A stretch of 13,611 nt of DNA, taken from assembly GCA_028869395.1 (NCBI GenBank), contig JAGWSE010000290.1, forward strand, positions 1-13,611, in the 5' to 3' direction. The stretch comes from Alphaproteobacteria bacterium (GTDB taxonomy: Bacteria; Pseudomonadota; Alphaproteobacteria; Caulobacterales; Caulobacteraceae). Under the pieces are notes generated by a model. That model made no database searches and was not told the origin of the DNA. It saw only the letters and a list, made by a program, of their open reading frames with translations. A program made the position numbers and the translations under genes. This document shows positions 6,433-13,576 of this stretch, piece after piece (the stretch's first letter is position 1; every line of letters starts with the position of its first letter).

Positions 6433-7488
6433 TCAGGCGACGGCGCGGACGTCCTCGGCCTCGCGGACCAGGGCCTCGGCCAGCGTGGTGAGCAGGGCCG
6501 ACGGCGTCAGCGGCTCGCGCACGTAGAGGTCGGCGCCGGCCTCGATCGCCTGGCGCACCCCGTCGGCGCGCGCCCCGAACGCCAGGACGGGCGTGCGGCG
6601 GACGCTGTTCTCACGCTCGGCGCGGCGGATGGCGCGCATGCCGGCCACCGCCTCGGGGGCGGCGAGGTTGATCAGGATCAGGTCGAAGAAGGCCGTGTCG
6701 GTGGCGAGCGCCGCCTCGAGTCCGGTGGCGGCCTCGGTGAGCTCGACAGGGGTCTCGGCGGCGTTCAGCAGGTCGTGGACGGCGAAACGGCTGGCCGCGT
6801 CGTTGTCGGCCAGCAGCACCTGCAGGGTGGGCTTCGGCGTGCGCGCGCGCCGGTCGGCCCGGCCGAGGGCGCGCACGATGATCAGGTCGAGCGCCGCCGA
6901 CGCCGCGTCGATGGTCTGGATGGCCGGCGCGAGCTCCGGCGAGGCGCAGACGCGGGTGAGCGCCGAGGCCGCGCCGAGAAGGGCGTTGAGCGGCGCGCAG
7001 ATGTCGTGGCCGAGCTCGGAGACCACCGCGGACAGCGCCTCCGTGCGGTCGGCGGCCTCGTCCAGGGTGTCGAGGCGCGACTGCAGGTCGTGCTGCGACC
7101 CGCGGCCGGTCAGCATGCCGACGCGGGCGTGCGCCACGCCGATGTAGAGGGGGCGGAGCAGGCAGTCGTTGGCGCCGAGCGCCAGCGCCTCGGCGACGTC
7201 CTCGGACGCCGTCTCGGGGGCGACGGCCAGCACCGGCAGCTCGGCGGGGGTGCGGCGCTCGCGGATGCGGCGCAGGAGCTCGAAGCCCGGCTCGTCGCCC
7301 GGCGCGGCGTGCAGGCCCAGGAGCACGATGTCGAACACCGTCTTGGCGACCATGGCGAGCGCGCGCTCGTGGTCGGCGGTGTCGGTCACCTCGTAGCCCA
7401 GCCGCGTCAGGCGGCGGCGCAGGAAGGTGCGGGCCTCGTCGTCGGTCTCGACCACCAGGAGGCGGATCGGAAGGGCGGCCTTGGTCAT
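6433..7488 (-). CDS. Degenerate receiver - DHp-like - degenerate receiver protein (no ATPase domain)
   Basis: A 351-residue cytosolic protein built like a hybrid sensor without a motor. Residues 8-115 form a receiver fold (acidic pair D16-D17), but the phosphoacceptor position in FDIVLLGLHA is Gly58 and the conserved Lys is Arg112. Residues 150-208 look like a histidine-kinase DHp hairpin with an H-box ELGHDICAPLNALLG that keeps His161, the following acidic D162 and PLN. Residues 221-340 form a second receiver (D228, D230) in which FDLILINLAAP has Asn274 for Asp and YVREPL has Glu325 for Lys. No HATPase (N/G box) domain exists between or after them. The start is the ATG at 7488, since the fold begins seven residues later; the longer frame upstream is a shadow. 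It could be a phosphotransfer protein or a pseudo-receiver scaffold in a two-component pathway. A CtrA-like box and a GANTC site lie upstream. Family name and partner are unknown. Confidence 0.85.
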   Translation of the reverse strand: MTKAALPIRLLVVETDDEARTFLRRRLTRLGYEVTDTADHERALAMVAKTVFDIVLLGLHAAPGDEPGFELLRRIRERRTPAELPVLAVAPETASEDVAEALALGANDCLLRPLYIGVAHARVGMLTGRGSQHDLQSRLDTLDEAADRTEALSAVVSELGHDICAPLNALLGAASALTRVCASPELAPAIQTIDAASAALDLIIVRALGRADRRARTPKPTLQVLLADNDAASRFAVHDLLNAAETPVELTEAATGLEAALATDTAFFDLILINLAAPEAVAGMRAIRRAERENSVRRTPVLAFGARADGVRQAIEAGADLYVREPLTPSALLTTLAEALVREAEDVRAVA

Positions 7489-7550
7489 GCGGTCACATCG
7501 AATCCGGGGCGCGCGCAGGGCGCTGAACACGGCATCATCGCCGCTCAGCC

Positions 7551-7565
7551 TTAAGGCGGGGTTGA
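7551..7565. promoter_or_regulatory. Candidate CtrA-type box in a divergent promoter region
   Basis: TTAA-GGCGGGG-TTGA matches the CtrA consensus TTAA-N7-TTAA with one mismatch. It sits almost exactly midway between the divergent starts at 7488 and 7628. It overlaps a perfect 10-base palindrome GCCTTAAGGC (7548-7557). GANTC sites flank it: GAATC at 7500-7504, 12 bases before the receiver-protein start, and GAATC at 7601-7605 before the esterase. TTAA is rare in this GC-rich window; I found it nowhere else by eye. Confidence 0.4.
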
Positions 7566-7627
7566 AGCGCGACGGGATCGGCGCGCGCGTGCTAGCGCTG
7601 GAATCCTCACAGGCGGGACGCGGGCGC

Positions 7628-8605
7628 ATGACAGACGAGACGGAGCTTCCGGCAGGCGTCGAAACGGCCATCGGTCCGGCGTTCGCCCGCGCGCCGGAGC
7701 TGGACGTTCGGCCGGGGACGCCCCGCGGAACCGTCAGCGCCTTCGTCATGCGCTCGGAGGCGAGCGTGATCTATCCGGGCATCCGCCGCCTGGAGAACGA
7801 GGTCACCCGCCGCCGCGACGCCCACGGCAACCGGATCGCCGCGGCGGAGGCCGAGCAGTCGGCGCCCGCGCCCTGGCTGCGCACCGTCTGGGTCTATGCG
7901 CCGCCGGGGGCTGAACGGATGGGGCCGCTGCCCTTCCTGTGCGTGCAGGACGGGCACTTCTACCTGAACCTGCTGCCCCCCGTGCTGGACAACCTGATCG
8001 CCGAGGGCCGGCTCCCGTCCATGGCCGCGGTCATGATCGACAGCGGCGGCGGCGACGCGCAGGGCTCGCAGCGCGGACTGGAGTACGACACGCTGTCGCC
8101 GCGCTACGCCGATTTCGTGGAGACGGAGGTGCTGCCGCGCATCGCCGCCGAGACGGGGCTTGCGCTCACCGACGACCCCGAAGGGCGTGCGGCCATGGGG
8201 GTGAGCTCGGGGGCGGCCTGCGCCTTCACCATGGCCTGGTTCCGTCCCGAGCGCTGGCGGCGCGTGCTGAGCTATTCGGGCACGTTCGTGAACCAGCAAT
8301 CGCCGCCGGACCCGGCCACGCCGCGCGGCGCCTGGGACTACCACGCCCGGCTGATCGGCGAGGCGGAGCGCAAGCCGATCCGCGTCTGGCTGGAAGTGGG
8401 CGAGAAGGACCTGCACCACGACGATCCGGAGGAGACCTGGCACAACTGGCCGCTCGCCAACCGGCGGATGGCCGCGGCGCTCGCGGCCAGGGGCTACGAG
8501 GTGCGGCTCACCTTCTCGCGGGGCGGGCGCCACGCCGACCCGCGGGTCGCCGAGGCGACGCTGCCCGGGGCGCTGGAGTGGCTGTGGCGGGACTGGCCGC
8601 GCTGA
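7628..8605 (+). CDS. Fes / esterase-D type alpha/beta hydrolase
   Basis: A 325-residue enzyme of the enterochelin-esterase-like (COG2382, esterase D/PF00756) group. An N-terminal region of about 85 residues precedes the hydrolase core, which starts at TVWVYAPPGAERMGPLPFL. The nucleophile elbow is MGVSSGAACA, with Ser193 in GVSSG. The acid is probably D261 in LEVGEKDLHHDD and the histidine H302 in SRGGRHADPR, followed by the usual LEWLW end. No signal peptide is present, so it should act in the cytoplasm on a carboxylic ester; Fes-type enzymes hydrolyse ferric siderophore esters, but no iron-uptake gene is nearby, so substrate is open. The ATG at 7628 is preferred to the earlier in-frame codons at 7427-7625, which overlap the divergent regulator gene and give unlikely sequence. 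Its stop is one base from the convergent dihydroorotase stop, with no room for a separate terminator. Confidence 0.87.
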   Translation: MTDETELPAGVETAIGPAFARAPELDVRPGTPRGTVSAFVMRSEASVIYPGIRRLENEVTRRRDAHGNRIAAAEAEQSAPAPWLRTVWVYAPPGAERMGPLPFLCVQDGHFYLNLLPPVLDNLIAEGRLPSMAAVMIDSGGGDAQGSQRGLEYDTLSPRYADFVETEVLPRIAAETGLALTDDPEGRAAMGVSSGAACAFTMAWFRPERWRRVLSYSGTFVNQQSPPDPATPRGAWDYHARLIGEAERKPIRVWLEVGEKDLHHDDPEETWHNWPLANRRMAAALAARGYEVRLTFSRGGRHADPRVAEATLPGALEWLWRDWPR

Positions 8606-8606
8606 G

Positions 8607-9941
8607 CTAGCCGGCGAGCGTCTCGGCGAAGCGGACCGGCTCGCCCCTGTGCGGCGCGATGATCTCGTCGTCGCGCATGACCACCGTCCCGCGGATGATG
8701 GTGGCGACCGGCCACCCCTTGGCCTCCATGTCGACGAACGGCGTCCAGCCGACGCGGCTGGCCATGTCCTCGTGGCGGAAGGTGCGGCGCGCCTTGAGGT
8801 CGACGATGGTGAGGTCGGCGTCGAAGCCGCGGGCGAGGCGGCCCTTGTCGGCCAGGCCGAACAGGCGGTTGGCGCCGTGGCTCGTCATGTCGACGAGGCG
8901 CTCCAGCGTCATGCGGCCCTCGGCCACGTGGGTCAGCATCACCGGCAGCAGGGTCTGCACGCCCGGCATGCCCGAGGGCGAGGCGGGGTAGGGGCGCGCC
9001 TTCTCCTCCTTGGTGTGCGGGGCATGATCGGAGCCGATCACGTCGGCGACGCCCATGGCGACGCCGCGCCACAGGCCTGCGCGGTGGTGGGCCTCGCGGA
9101 TCGGCGGGTTCATCTGGGCGTAGGCCTTCAGCCGCTCGTAGGCCTCGGGCCCTTCGAGGGTGAGGTGCTGCGGCGTGACCTCCACGGAGGCGACGTCCTT
9201 GTGGGCGGCGAGGTAGTCGATCTCTTCGGCGGTGGTGACGTGCAGGACGTGGATGCGCTTGCCGAGCGCCGTCGCGATGCGCACCAGCCGCTCGGTGGAC
9301 TGGATGGCGGCCTGGGCGTCGCGCACCTCATAGTGGCTGGTCCAGTCGCCGGTGCGGGCCAGCGGACGGCGCTCCTCGAGGCGGTACTCGTCCTCGGAGT
9401 GGAAGGCGGCGCGGCGGTTGATGTTGCGCAGCACCTCCTCGACGCCGGCGTCGTCCTTGATCAGCAGGGTGCCGGTCGAGGCGCCCATGAAGACCTTGAC
9501 GCCGCAGCAGCCGGGCAGCCGCTCCAGCTCGCCCAGGAACTTCGCGTTCTCGTGCGTGCCGCCCATGTAGAAGGCGTGGTCGCAGTGCATGCGGCCGCGC
9601 GCGCGGGAAAGCTTGTCGGCGAGCGCGTCGGGGTCGGTGGTGGTGGGCTCGGTGTTCGGCATCTCGAACACCGCCACAACGCCGCCAAGCACCGCGGCGC
9701 GCGAGCCGCTCTCCAGGTCTTCCTTCCACTCCAGGCCGGGCTCGCGGAAGTGCACCTGGGTGTCGATGACGCCTGGCATGACCGTGAGGCCGACGGCGTC
9801 GAAGGTCTCGCCGGCCGAGGCCTGGGAAAGGTCGCCGATCGCGGCCACCTTGCCGCCCCTCACGCCCACGTCGGCGATCCCCCGCCCGGCATGGTTCACC
9901 ACCTCGCCTCCGCGGACGATCAGGTCGAAGGTCTCAGGCAT
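8607..9941 (-). CDS. pyrC: Dihydroorotase-family amidohydrolase with an altered metal motif
   Basis: A 444-residue class I dihydroorotase-like amidohydrolase. These enzymes cyclise carbamoyl-aspartate to dihydroorotate in pyrimidine synthesis. Visible elements are the substrate/metal segment DTQVHFREPG at 60-69, the MPNT motif at 94-97, a lysine candidate K149 in GVKVFMGAST, FHSEDE with H181, HVLHVTTAEE with H234, and GSDHAPH with the catalytic D305. The first histidine of the usual HxH pair is Gln62, which I recall as a trait of one alphaproteobacterial dihydroorotase subfamily and not a local mutation. The symbol is therefore by family and not proven. The start ATG at 9941 lies inside the end of the glycosyltransferase gene (8-base overlap), suggesting coupled translation. 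No pyrB neighbours it. Alternatives are a hydantoinase/allantoinase-like activity or a non-catalytic partner of aspartate transcarbamoylase. Confidence 0.85.
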   Translation of the reverse strand: MPETFDLIVRGGEVVNHAGRGIADVGVRGGKVAAIGDLSQASAGETFDAVGLTVMPGVIDTQVHFREPGLEWKEDLESGSRAAVLGGVVAVFEMPNTEPTTTDPDALADKLSRARGRMHCDHAFYMGGTHENAKFLGELERLPGCCGVKVFMGASTGTLLIKDDAGVEEVLRNINRRAAFHSEDEYRLEERRPLARTGDWTSHYEVRDAQAAIQSTERLVRIATALGKRIHVLHVTTAEEIDYLAAHKDVASVEVTPQHLTLEGPEAYERLKAYAQMNPPIREAHHRAGLWRGVAMGVADVIGSDHAPHTKEEKARPYPASPSGMPGVQTLLPVMLTHVAEGRMTLERLVDMTSHGANRLFGLADKGRLARGFDADLTIVDLKARRTFRHEDMASRVGWTPFVDMEAKGWPVATIIRGTVVMRDDEIIAPHRGEPVRFAETLAG

Positions 9942-10929
9942 GCTCGGTCTCCTCGGTGGACTGCGTGGCCGCGAGGAGGTCTTCGGCCGCATGGAAGACG
10001 GTTTCAACCGACAAATCCATCATGTGGCAGATGGCCTGGTTGAGCTTGGGATCGAGGTTGCGGATCTGTTCGAACGTGCGCGGGCCGCGTATCGAGCGGG
10101 TTTGCGCCCCCCAGGGACCGTACTGGCGCTCGTCCGAAGGCCCGAACAGGCCGAGCGTCGGAACGCCGGCCGCGGCGGCCAGGTGCATCGCGCCGGAATC
10201 GTTGCCGATGAAGAGGCGCGCGCGCCGGAGGCAGGCGAAGGCGGTGAGCAGGTCGACCTTGCCGGCGAGGTCGATGAGCTGGCCACGGCCGACGACCTCC
10301 TTCAGGTCGCGGGCGAGGTTCACCTCGCCGCGCCCGCCCAGCACCATCAGCCGCCCGCCCTGCAGCGGGGCGCCGGGATTGCGGATGAGCCGCAGCGCGA
10401 CGCGGCTGAAGCGCTCCAGCGGCCAGGTCTTGCCGACCCAGTTGGCGGCAGGCGCCAGCGCCAGGATCGGGCCCGTCCCGGCTGTCAACTCCTCGGCGTA
10501 GGCCTCGATGGCCGGCGAGGTGAAGATGAAGGGCCCGGCGGGGTCGTCCTCGATGCGCAGGGTGCGCGCGGCCTCCAGCACCTTGTGCTGCGGCGGCCCG
10601 GTCGGACGCCGGTAGACGGCGCGGCGCCGGGCCGAGAGGAAGCGCGAAAGGCCCGAGCCGCGCATGTCGACGACCAGGCCCCAGTGGCGCTTGCGCACGC
10701 GCCGCCACAGGTCGAACCAGTGGCTGCCGTCCTTGGCCTTGGCGAAGACGATCACCTCGTCGAGGTTCGGCGCCTCGGCGAACAGCGGGGCGGCGAGGGG
10801 GCCCGCCACGATGGTGAACCGGGCGTTGGGGATCTCGTCGTGGAGGCGCTTGATCAGGCCCGAGGACAGCACGGCGTCGCCGATCCGCGTCGCCGTGATG
10901 AACAGGATGGGGAAGGACCCGCGCGCCAT
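9934..10929 (-). CDS. Glycosyltransferase family 9 (ADP-heptose:LPS heptosyltransferase-like)
   Basis: A 331-residue GT-B fold enzyme of family GT9, which moves heptose or a related sugar onto the lipopolysaccharide core at the cytoplasmic face of the inner membrane. The N-terminal domain begins PILFITATRIGDAVLSSGLIK, with the RIGD motif holding the expected catalytic Asp (D18). The C-terminal donor-binding domain begins near ILALAPAANWVGKTWP (K167 a donor-phosphate ligand candidate) and holds GNDSGAMHLAAAAGVPTLGL at 242-261 followed by FGPSDERQYGPWG, the signature of the family. Length is typical. GAGGG lies about nine bases before the ATG. It is divergent from ygfZ across 63 bases and overlaps the dihydroorotase gene downstream by 8 bases. 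Which LPS sugar it adds cannot be told; it is not clearly WaaC or WaaF. Confidence 0.93.
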   Translation of the reverse strand: MARGSFPILFITATRIGDAVLSSGLIKRLHDEIPNARFTIVAGPLAAPLFAEAPNLDEVIVFAKAKDGSHWFDLWRRVRKRHWGLVVDMRGSGLSRFLSARRRAVYRRPTGPPQHKVLEAARTLRIEDDPAGPFIFTSPAIEAYAEELTAGTGPILALAPAANWVGKTWPLERFSRVALRLIRNPGAPLQGGRLMVLGGRGEVNLARDLKEVVGRGQLIDLAGKVDLLTAFACLRRARLFIGNDSGAMHLAAAAGVPTLGLFGPSDERQYGPWGAQTRSIRGPRTFEQIRNLDPKLNQAICHMMDLSVETVFHAAEDLLAATQSTEETEHA

Positions 10930-10992
10930 GGACGCCCTCTATAGGCCGCTTCGCCACTGGCGCTCCACTCCTCGCTGTCCCAGATTGCAGGC

Positions 10993-11802
10993 ATGAGCGC
11001 AGAGCCGAGCTTCGCCGCCTTGCCCGACCGGGCGCTGATCGCCGTCGGCGGGCCGGACTGGCGGGATTTCCTGCAGAACCTGCTGACCCAGAGCGTGGAC
11101 GATCTCGCGCCCGGCGAGGCGCGCTTCGCGGCGCTGCTCACCCCGCAGGGACGGCTGCTCTACGACCTCTTCGTGGTGGGCCGCAGGGAGGGCGCCTGGC
11201 TGGACGTGGCGGCCGAGCACCGGGCGGCGCTGATCCAGCGGCTGACGATCTATCGGCTGCGGGCGAAGGTGGAGATTTCCCCGTCTGATCTCGGCGTGGC
11301 CGCCGCCTGGGACGGCGAGCCCGGGTCGGGGTGGGTGCGCGATCCGCGCCTGCCGGCGCTGGGCTGGCGGGGCTATGGCGCCCAGGTCGCGGGCGACCCG
11401 GCCGCCTACGAGGCGCACCGGCTGGCGCTGGGTGTGCCTGGAGCGGCGGACTGGGGCTCGGAGACGACCTATCCGATCGAGGCGAACTTCGACCTGCTGA
11501 ACGGCGTCGATTTCCACAAGGGCTGCTTCGTCGGGCAGGAGACCACCTCGCGGATGAAGCGGCGGGGCCAGGTGAAGAACCGCATGCTGCCGATCGCCTT
11601 CGAGGGGCCGGCGCCTTCGGAGGGCGCCGAGGTGCTGGCGGGCGACAGGCGCGCCGGCGAGGTGCTGTCGGGGATCGAGGGCCGGGCCATGGCGCTGCTG
11701 CGGCTCGATCGGCTCGAGGGCGAGCTGACGGTGGAAGGGCGGCCGGTGCGGGTCGAGCGGCCGGCGTGGTTCACCGCCGCGCTCGGGCAGGACGCCGCAT
11801 AG
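10993..11802 (+). CDS. ygfZ: YgfZ-family folate-binding protein (GcvT-like)
   Basis: A 269-residue member of the YgfZ/GcvT-like family, which uses folate in the maintenance of certain iron-sulphur enzymes and in tRNA thio-modification. The diagnostic motif KGCFVGQE is at 176-183, with the conserved cysteine C178, preceded by the typical YPIEANFDLLNGVDFH. The N-terminal part (ALIAVGGPDWRDFLQNLLTQ and FAALLTPQGRLLYDLFV) matches the first GcvT domain, and the C-terminal part (GEVLSGIEGRAMALLRLD) is the small barrel. The start ATG at 10993 is the first of the frame and places the domain at residue 6. The tag gene begins 50 bases downstream, so co-transcription is possible. Confidence 0.93.
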   Translation: MSAEPSFAALPDRALIAVGGPDWRDFLQNLLTQSVDDLAPGEARFAALLTPQGRLLYDLFVVGRREGAWLDVAAEHRAALIQRLTIYRLRAKVEISPSDLGVAAAWDGEPGSGWVRDPRLPALGWRGYGAQVAGDPAAYEAHRLALGVPGAADWGSETTYPIEANFDLLNGVDFHKGCFVGQETTSRMKRRGQVKNRMLPIAFEGPAPSEGAEVLAGDRRAGEVLSGIEGRAMALLRLDRLEGELTVEGRPVRVERPAWFTAALGQDAA

Positions 11803-11852
11803 GATCGATCGGGCCTTGAGCTTTGCGCCGGGCTCGGCTGAGAGTGCCGGCG

Positions 11853-12455
11853 ATGGAGAGCCCCCTTTCCCGATGCGGCTGGCGCGGCATGGCCGGCGAC
11901 CCGCTCTACGAGGCCTACCACGACCAGGAGTGGGGCGTGCCGGAGCGGGATTCCCGCGCTCTCTGGGAAAAGCTGGTGCTGGACGGTTTCCAGGCGGGGC
12001 TTTCCTGGATCACCATCCTGCGCAAGCGGGAGGGGTTCCGCGCCGCCTTCGACGGCTTCGATCCCGAGACGGTGGCCCGCTATGGCGAGGCCGACCGGGC
12101 GCGGCTGATGGCGGACGGCGGCATCATCCGCTCGAACGCCAAGATCGACGCCGCGATCGAAGGCGCGAAGATCTACCTCGCCATGCGCGACCGCGGCGAG
12201 GACTTCTCCGAGTTCTGCTGGAGCTTCGTGGACGGCCAGCCGATCCAGAACGCCTGGGGCGAGGTGGGCCAGGCGCCCGCCCAGACGCCGCTGGCGGTTG
12301 AGGTCTCCAAGGCGCTGAAGGCCAAGGGCTTCAAGTTCGTGGGCCCGGTGATCGTCTATGCCTGGATGCAGGCGACAGGCCTGGTCAACGACCACCTGAC
12401 GAGCTGCCATCGCCACGCGCCGGTGAAGGCGCTGGGGGGGCGCGCCCATGCCTAA
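11853..12455 (+). CDS. tag: DNA-3-methyladenine glycosylase I
   Basis: A 200-residue base-excision repair enzyme that removes 3-methyladenine from DNA. It aligns along its length with E. coli Tag: the zinc ligands are C8 (SRCGW), H23 (YEAYHDQEWGVP), H181 and C185 (LVNDHLTSC), and the recognition pocket has Y22 and W52 (QAGLSWITIL). The position of E. coli Glu38, which contacts the methylated base, is Asp44 here (LVLDGFQAGL), a conservative change. The C-terminus is slightly longer than in E. coli. The ATG at 11853 is chosen because the zinc cysteine is eight residues in; a TTG at 11823 would add only ten poorly conserved residues. Its last 8 bases (ATGCCTAA) contain the start of rnhB. Confidence 0.95.
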   Translation: MESPLSRCGWRGMAGDPLYEAYHDQEWGVPERDSRALWEKLVLDGFQAGLSWITILRKREGFRAAFDGFDPETVARYGEADRARLMADGGIIRSNAKIDAAIEGAKIYLAMRDRGEDFSEFCWSFVDGQPIQNAWGEVGQAPAQTPLAVEVSKALKAKGFKFVGPVIVYAWMQATGLVNDHLTSCHRHAPVKALGGRAHA

Positions 12456-13122
12456 GGGCCCGACCATGATCCTGGAGAAGGCCTTTATCGGCGGGCTGGT
12501 CTGCGGCGTGGACGAGGCCGGCCGCGGCCCCTGGGCCGGGCCGGTCAGCGCCGCGGCGGTGATCCTGGAGAGCAATCCGCGCAAGGTCCCGAAGGGCCTG
12601 GACGATTCCAAGAAGCTCTCGGCCAGGACGCGCGAGGCGCTCGAGGTCGAGATCAAGGCCAGGGCGGTGGCCTGGGGCGTCGGGTTCGCCTCGGTGGCCG
12701 AGATCGCGAGCCTGAACATCCTGCACGCCACCGGGCTCGCCATGCGCCGGGCCGTGGAGGCGATGGCCGTGCAGCCGGCCTTCGCCCTGGTGGACGGCAA
12801 CTACCGCTTCGACCTGCCGTGCGAGGTCAAGACGGTGGTGGGCGGCGATGCGAAGTCGAAGTCCATCGCCGCGGCCTCGATCCTGGCCAAGGTCGCCCGC
12901 GACCGGCTGATGGTGGAGATGGACCAGGTCTATCCGGGTTACGGCTTCGCCAGCCACAAGGGCTATCGCGCGCCGATCCACGCCCAGGCGCTGCTGAGCC
13001 TCGGCCCCTGCGAGATCCACCGCATGGCCTGGGGCCCGGTGAAGCTCGCCCTGAGGGGCAAGGACCCGCTGATGGCCTACGGCGACGTCATCGGGCAGGA
13101 GGAGCTGCCGTTCGAGGACTGA
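12448..13122 (+). CDS. rnhB: Ribonuclease HII
   Basis: A 224-residue RNase HII that cleaves RNA in RNA-DNA hybrids and starts removal of single ribonucleotides from DNA. The four acidic metal ligands are all present: D22 and E23 in VCGVDEAGRGPWAGPV, D116 in ALVDGN and D134 in VVGGDAKSKS, followed by IAAASILAKVARDR and the YPGYGFASHKGY motif near 163-174. The start ATG at 12448 overlaps the end of tag by 8 bases, which favours coupling; the internal ATG at 12466 is also possible and would remove six residues outside the fold. The last 35 bases overlap the 3' end of the convergent LprI-like gene. In Caulobacter I recall rnhB lying near the gene for the GANTC methylase CcrM, so that gene may lie beyond the right edge; this is memory, not seen. 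Confidence 0.96.
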   Translation: MPKGPTMILEKAFIGGLVCGVDEAGRGPWAGPVSAAAVILESNPRKVPKGLDDSKKLSARTREALEVEIKARAVAWGVGFASVAEIASLNILHATGLAMRRAVEAMAVQPAFALVDGNYRFDLPCEVKTVVGGDAKSKSIAAASILAKVARDRLMVEMDQVYPGYGFASHKGYRAPIHAQALLSLGPCEIHRMAWGPVKLALRGKDPLMAYGDVIGQEELPFED

Positions 13123-13576
13123 TCGGCGCGTGGCGGAGGCGAAGCGCCTCGGCGGTGGCGGCCCGCAGCTTCGCGATGCGGTCGCGGTAGAGGCTCGCCA
13201 GCTGGTCCGGATCGGTGACGCCGTCGCGGGCCTTGGCCCAGGCGAGCTCACGCTGGCGCAGCAGGGTCTTGTCCTCGTGGGCCTGCAGGGCCTCGGCATA
13301 GGCTTTCCGAAGCTCGGCCTGCAGGCTCCGCAACCTGGGCTCGCCGCAGATCGTCCGGTCGGCAGGCGTCGGCTGACCGGCGCAGGCGGCGCCCTCGGCC
13401 GATCCGGCCGATGAGACCGACGTGGCCGGTGCGGGCTTTTCGGAAACGGCCGGCTGGGCGGCCTTGATTTTCGTCCTTGCGGGCGCGACCGGCGCCGGGG
13501 CGGCGGGCGTCACCGTGGCCGTTTCGACCGCCTGGACGGTCGCGAGTATTGCGATCTCGTCAATGAGGTCGCACAA
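13088..13576 (-). CDS. LprI/DUF1311-like protein, start uncertain
   Basis: A frame of about 162 residues ends at 13088, inside the last codons of rnhB on the other strand. Residues 62-145 resemble the LprI/DUF1311 lysozyme-inhibitor-like domain: two cysteines (C65 and C77, in AACAGQPTPADRTICGEPRL), then LQAELRKAYAEAL and LRQRELAWAKARDGV, the usual 'L...Y...L...l...Q..Wl..R' helical pattern. A Pro/Ala-rich linker (about 20-50) comes before it. Members are normally exported and disulphide-bonded. The first possible start is a TTG at 13576 and no good signal peptide is visible, while the frame stays open to the right edge at 13611, so the true N-terminus may lie outside the window. I give moderate confidence to the family and low confidence to the 5' end. 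Confidence 0.7.
   Translation of the reverse strand: MCDLIDEIAILATVQAVETATVTPAAPAPVAPARTKIKAAQPAVSEKPAPATSVSSAGSAEGAACAGQPTPADRTICGEPRLRSLQAELRKAYAEALQAHEDKTLLRQRELAWAKARDGVTDPDQLASLYRDRIAKLRAATAEALRLRHAPISPRTAAPPAR

Noticed and set aside
6397..7554. 385-residue plus-strand frame opposite the receiver/DHp gene
   Set aside because: Shadow frame with no recognisable domain; its end crosses the divergent promoter region.
7489..7749. Longer N-terminus (87 more residues) for the receiver/DHp protein
   Set aside because: The added residues overlap the divergent esterase gene, show no domain, and the receiver fold starts directly after the ATG at 7488.
8649..10043. 464-residue plus-strand frame opposite the dihydroorotase gene
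   Set aside because: Composition (His/Gly/Val/Ala/Asp runs) is what antisense of a GC-rich gene gives; no motif, and the opposite strand encodes a clear amidohydrolase.
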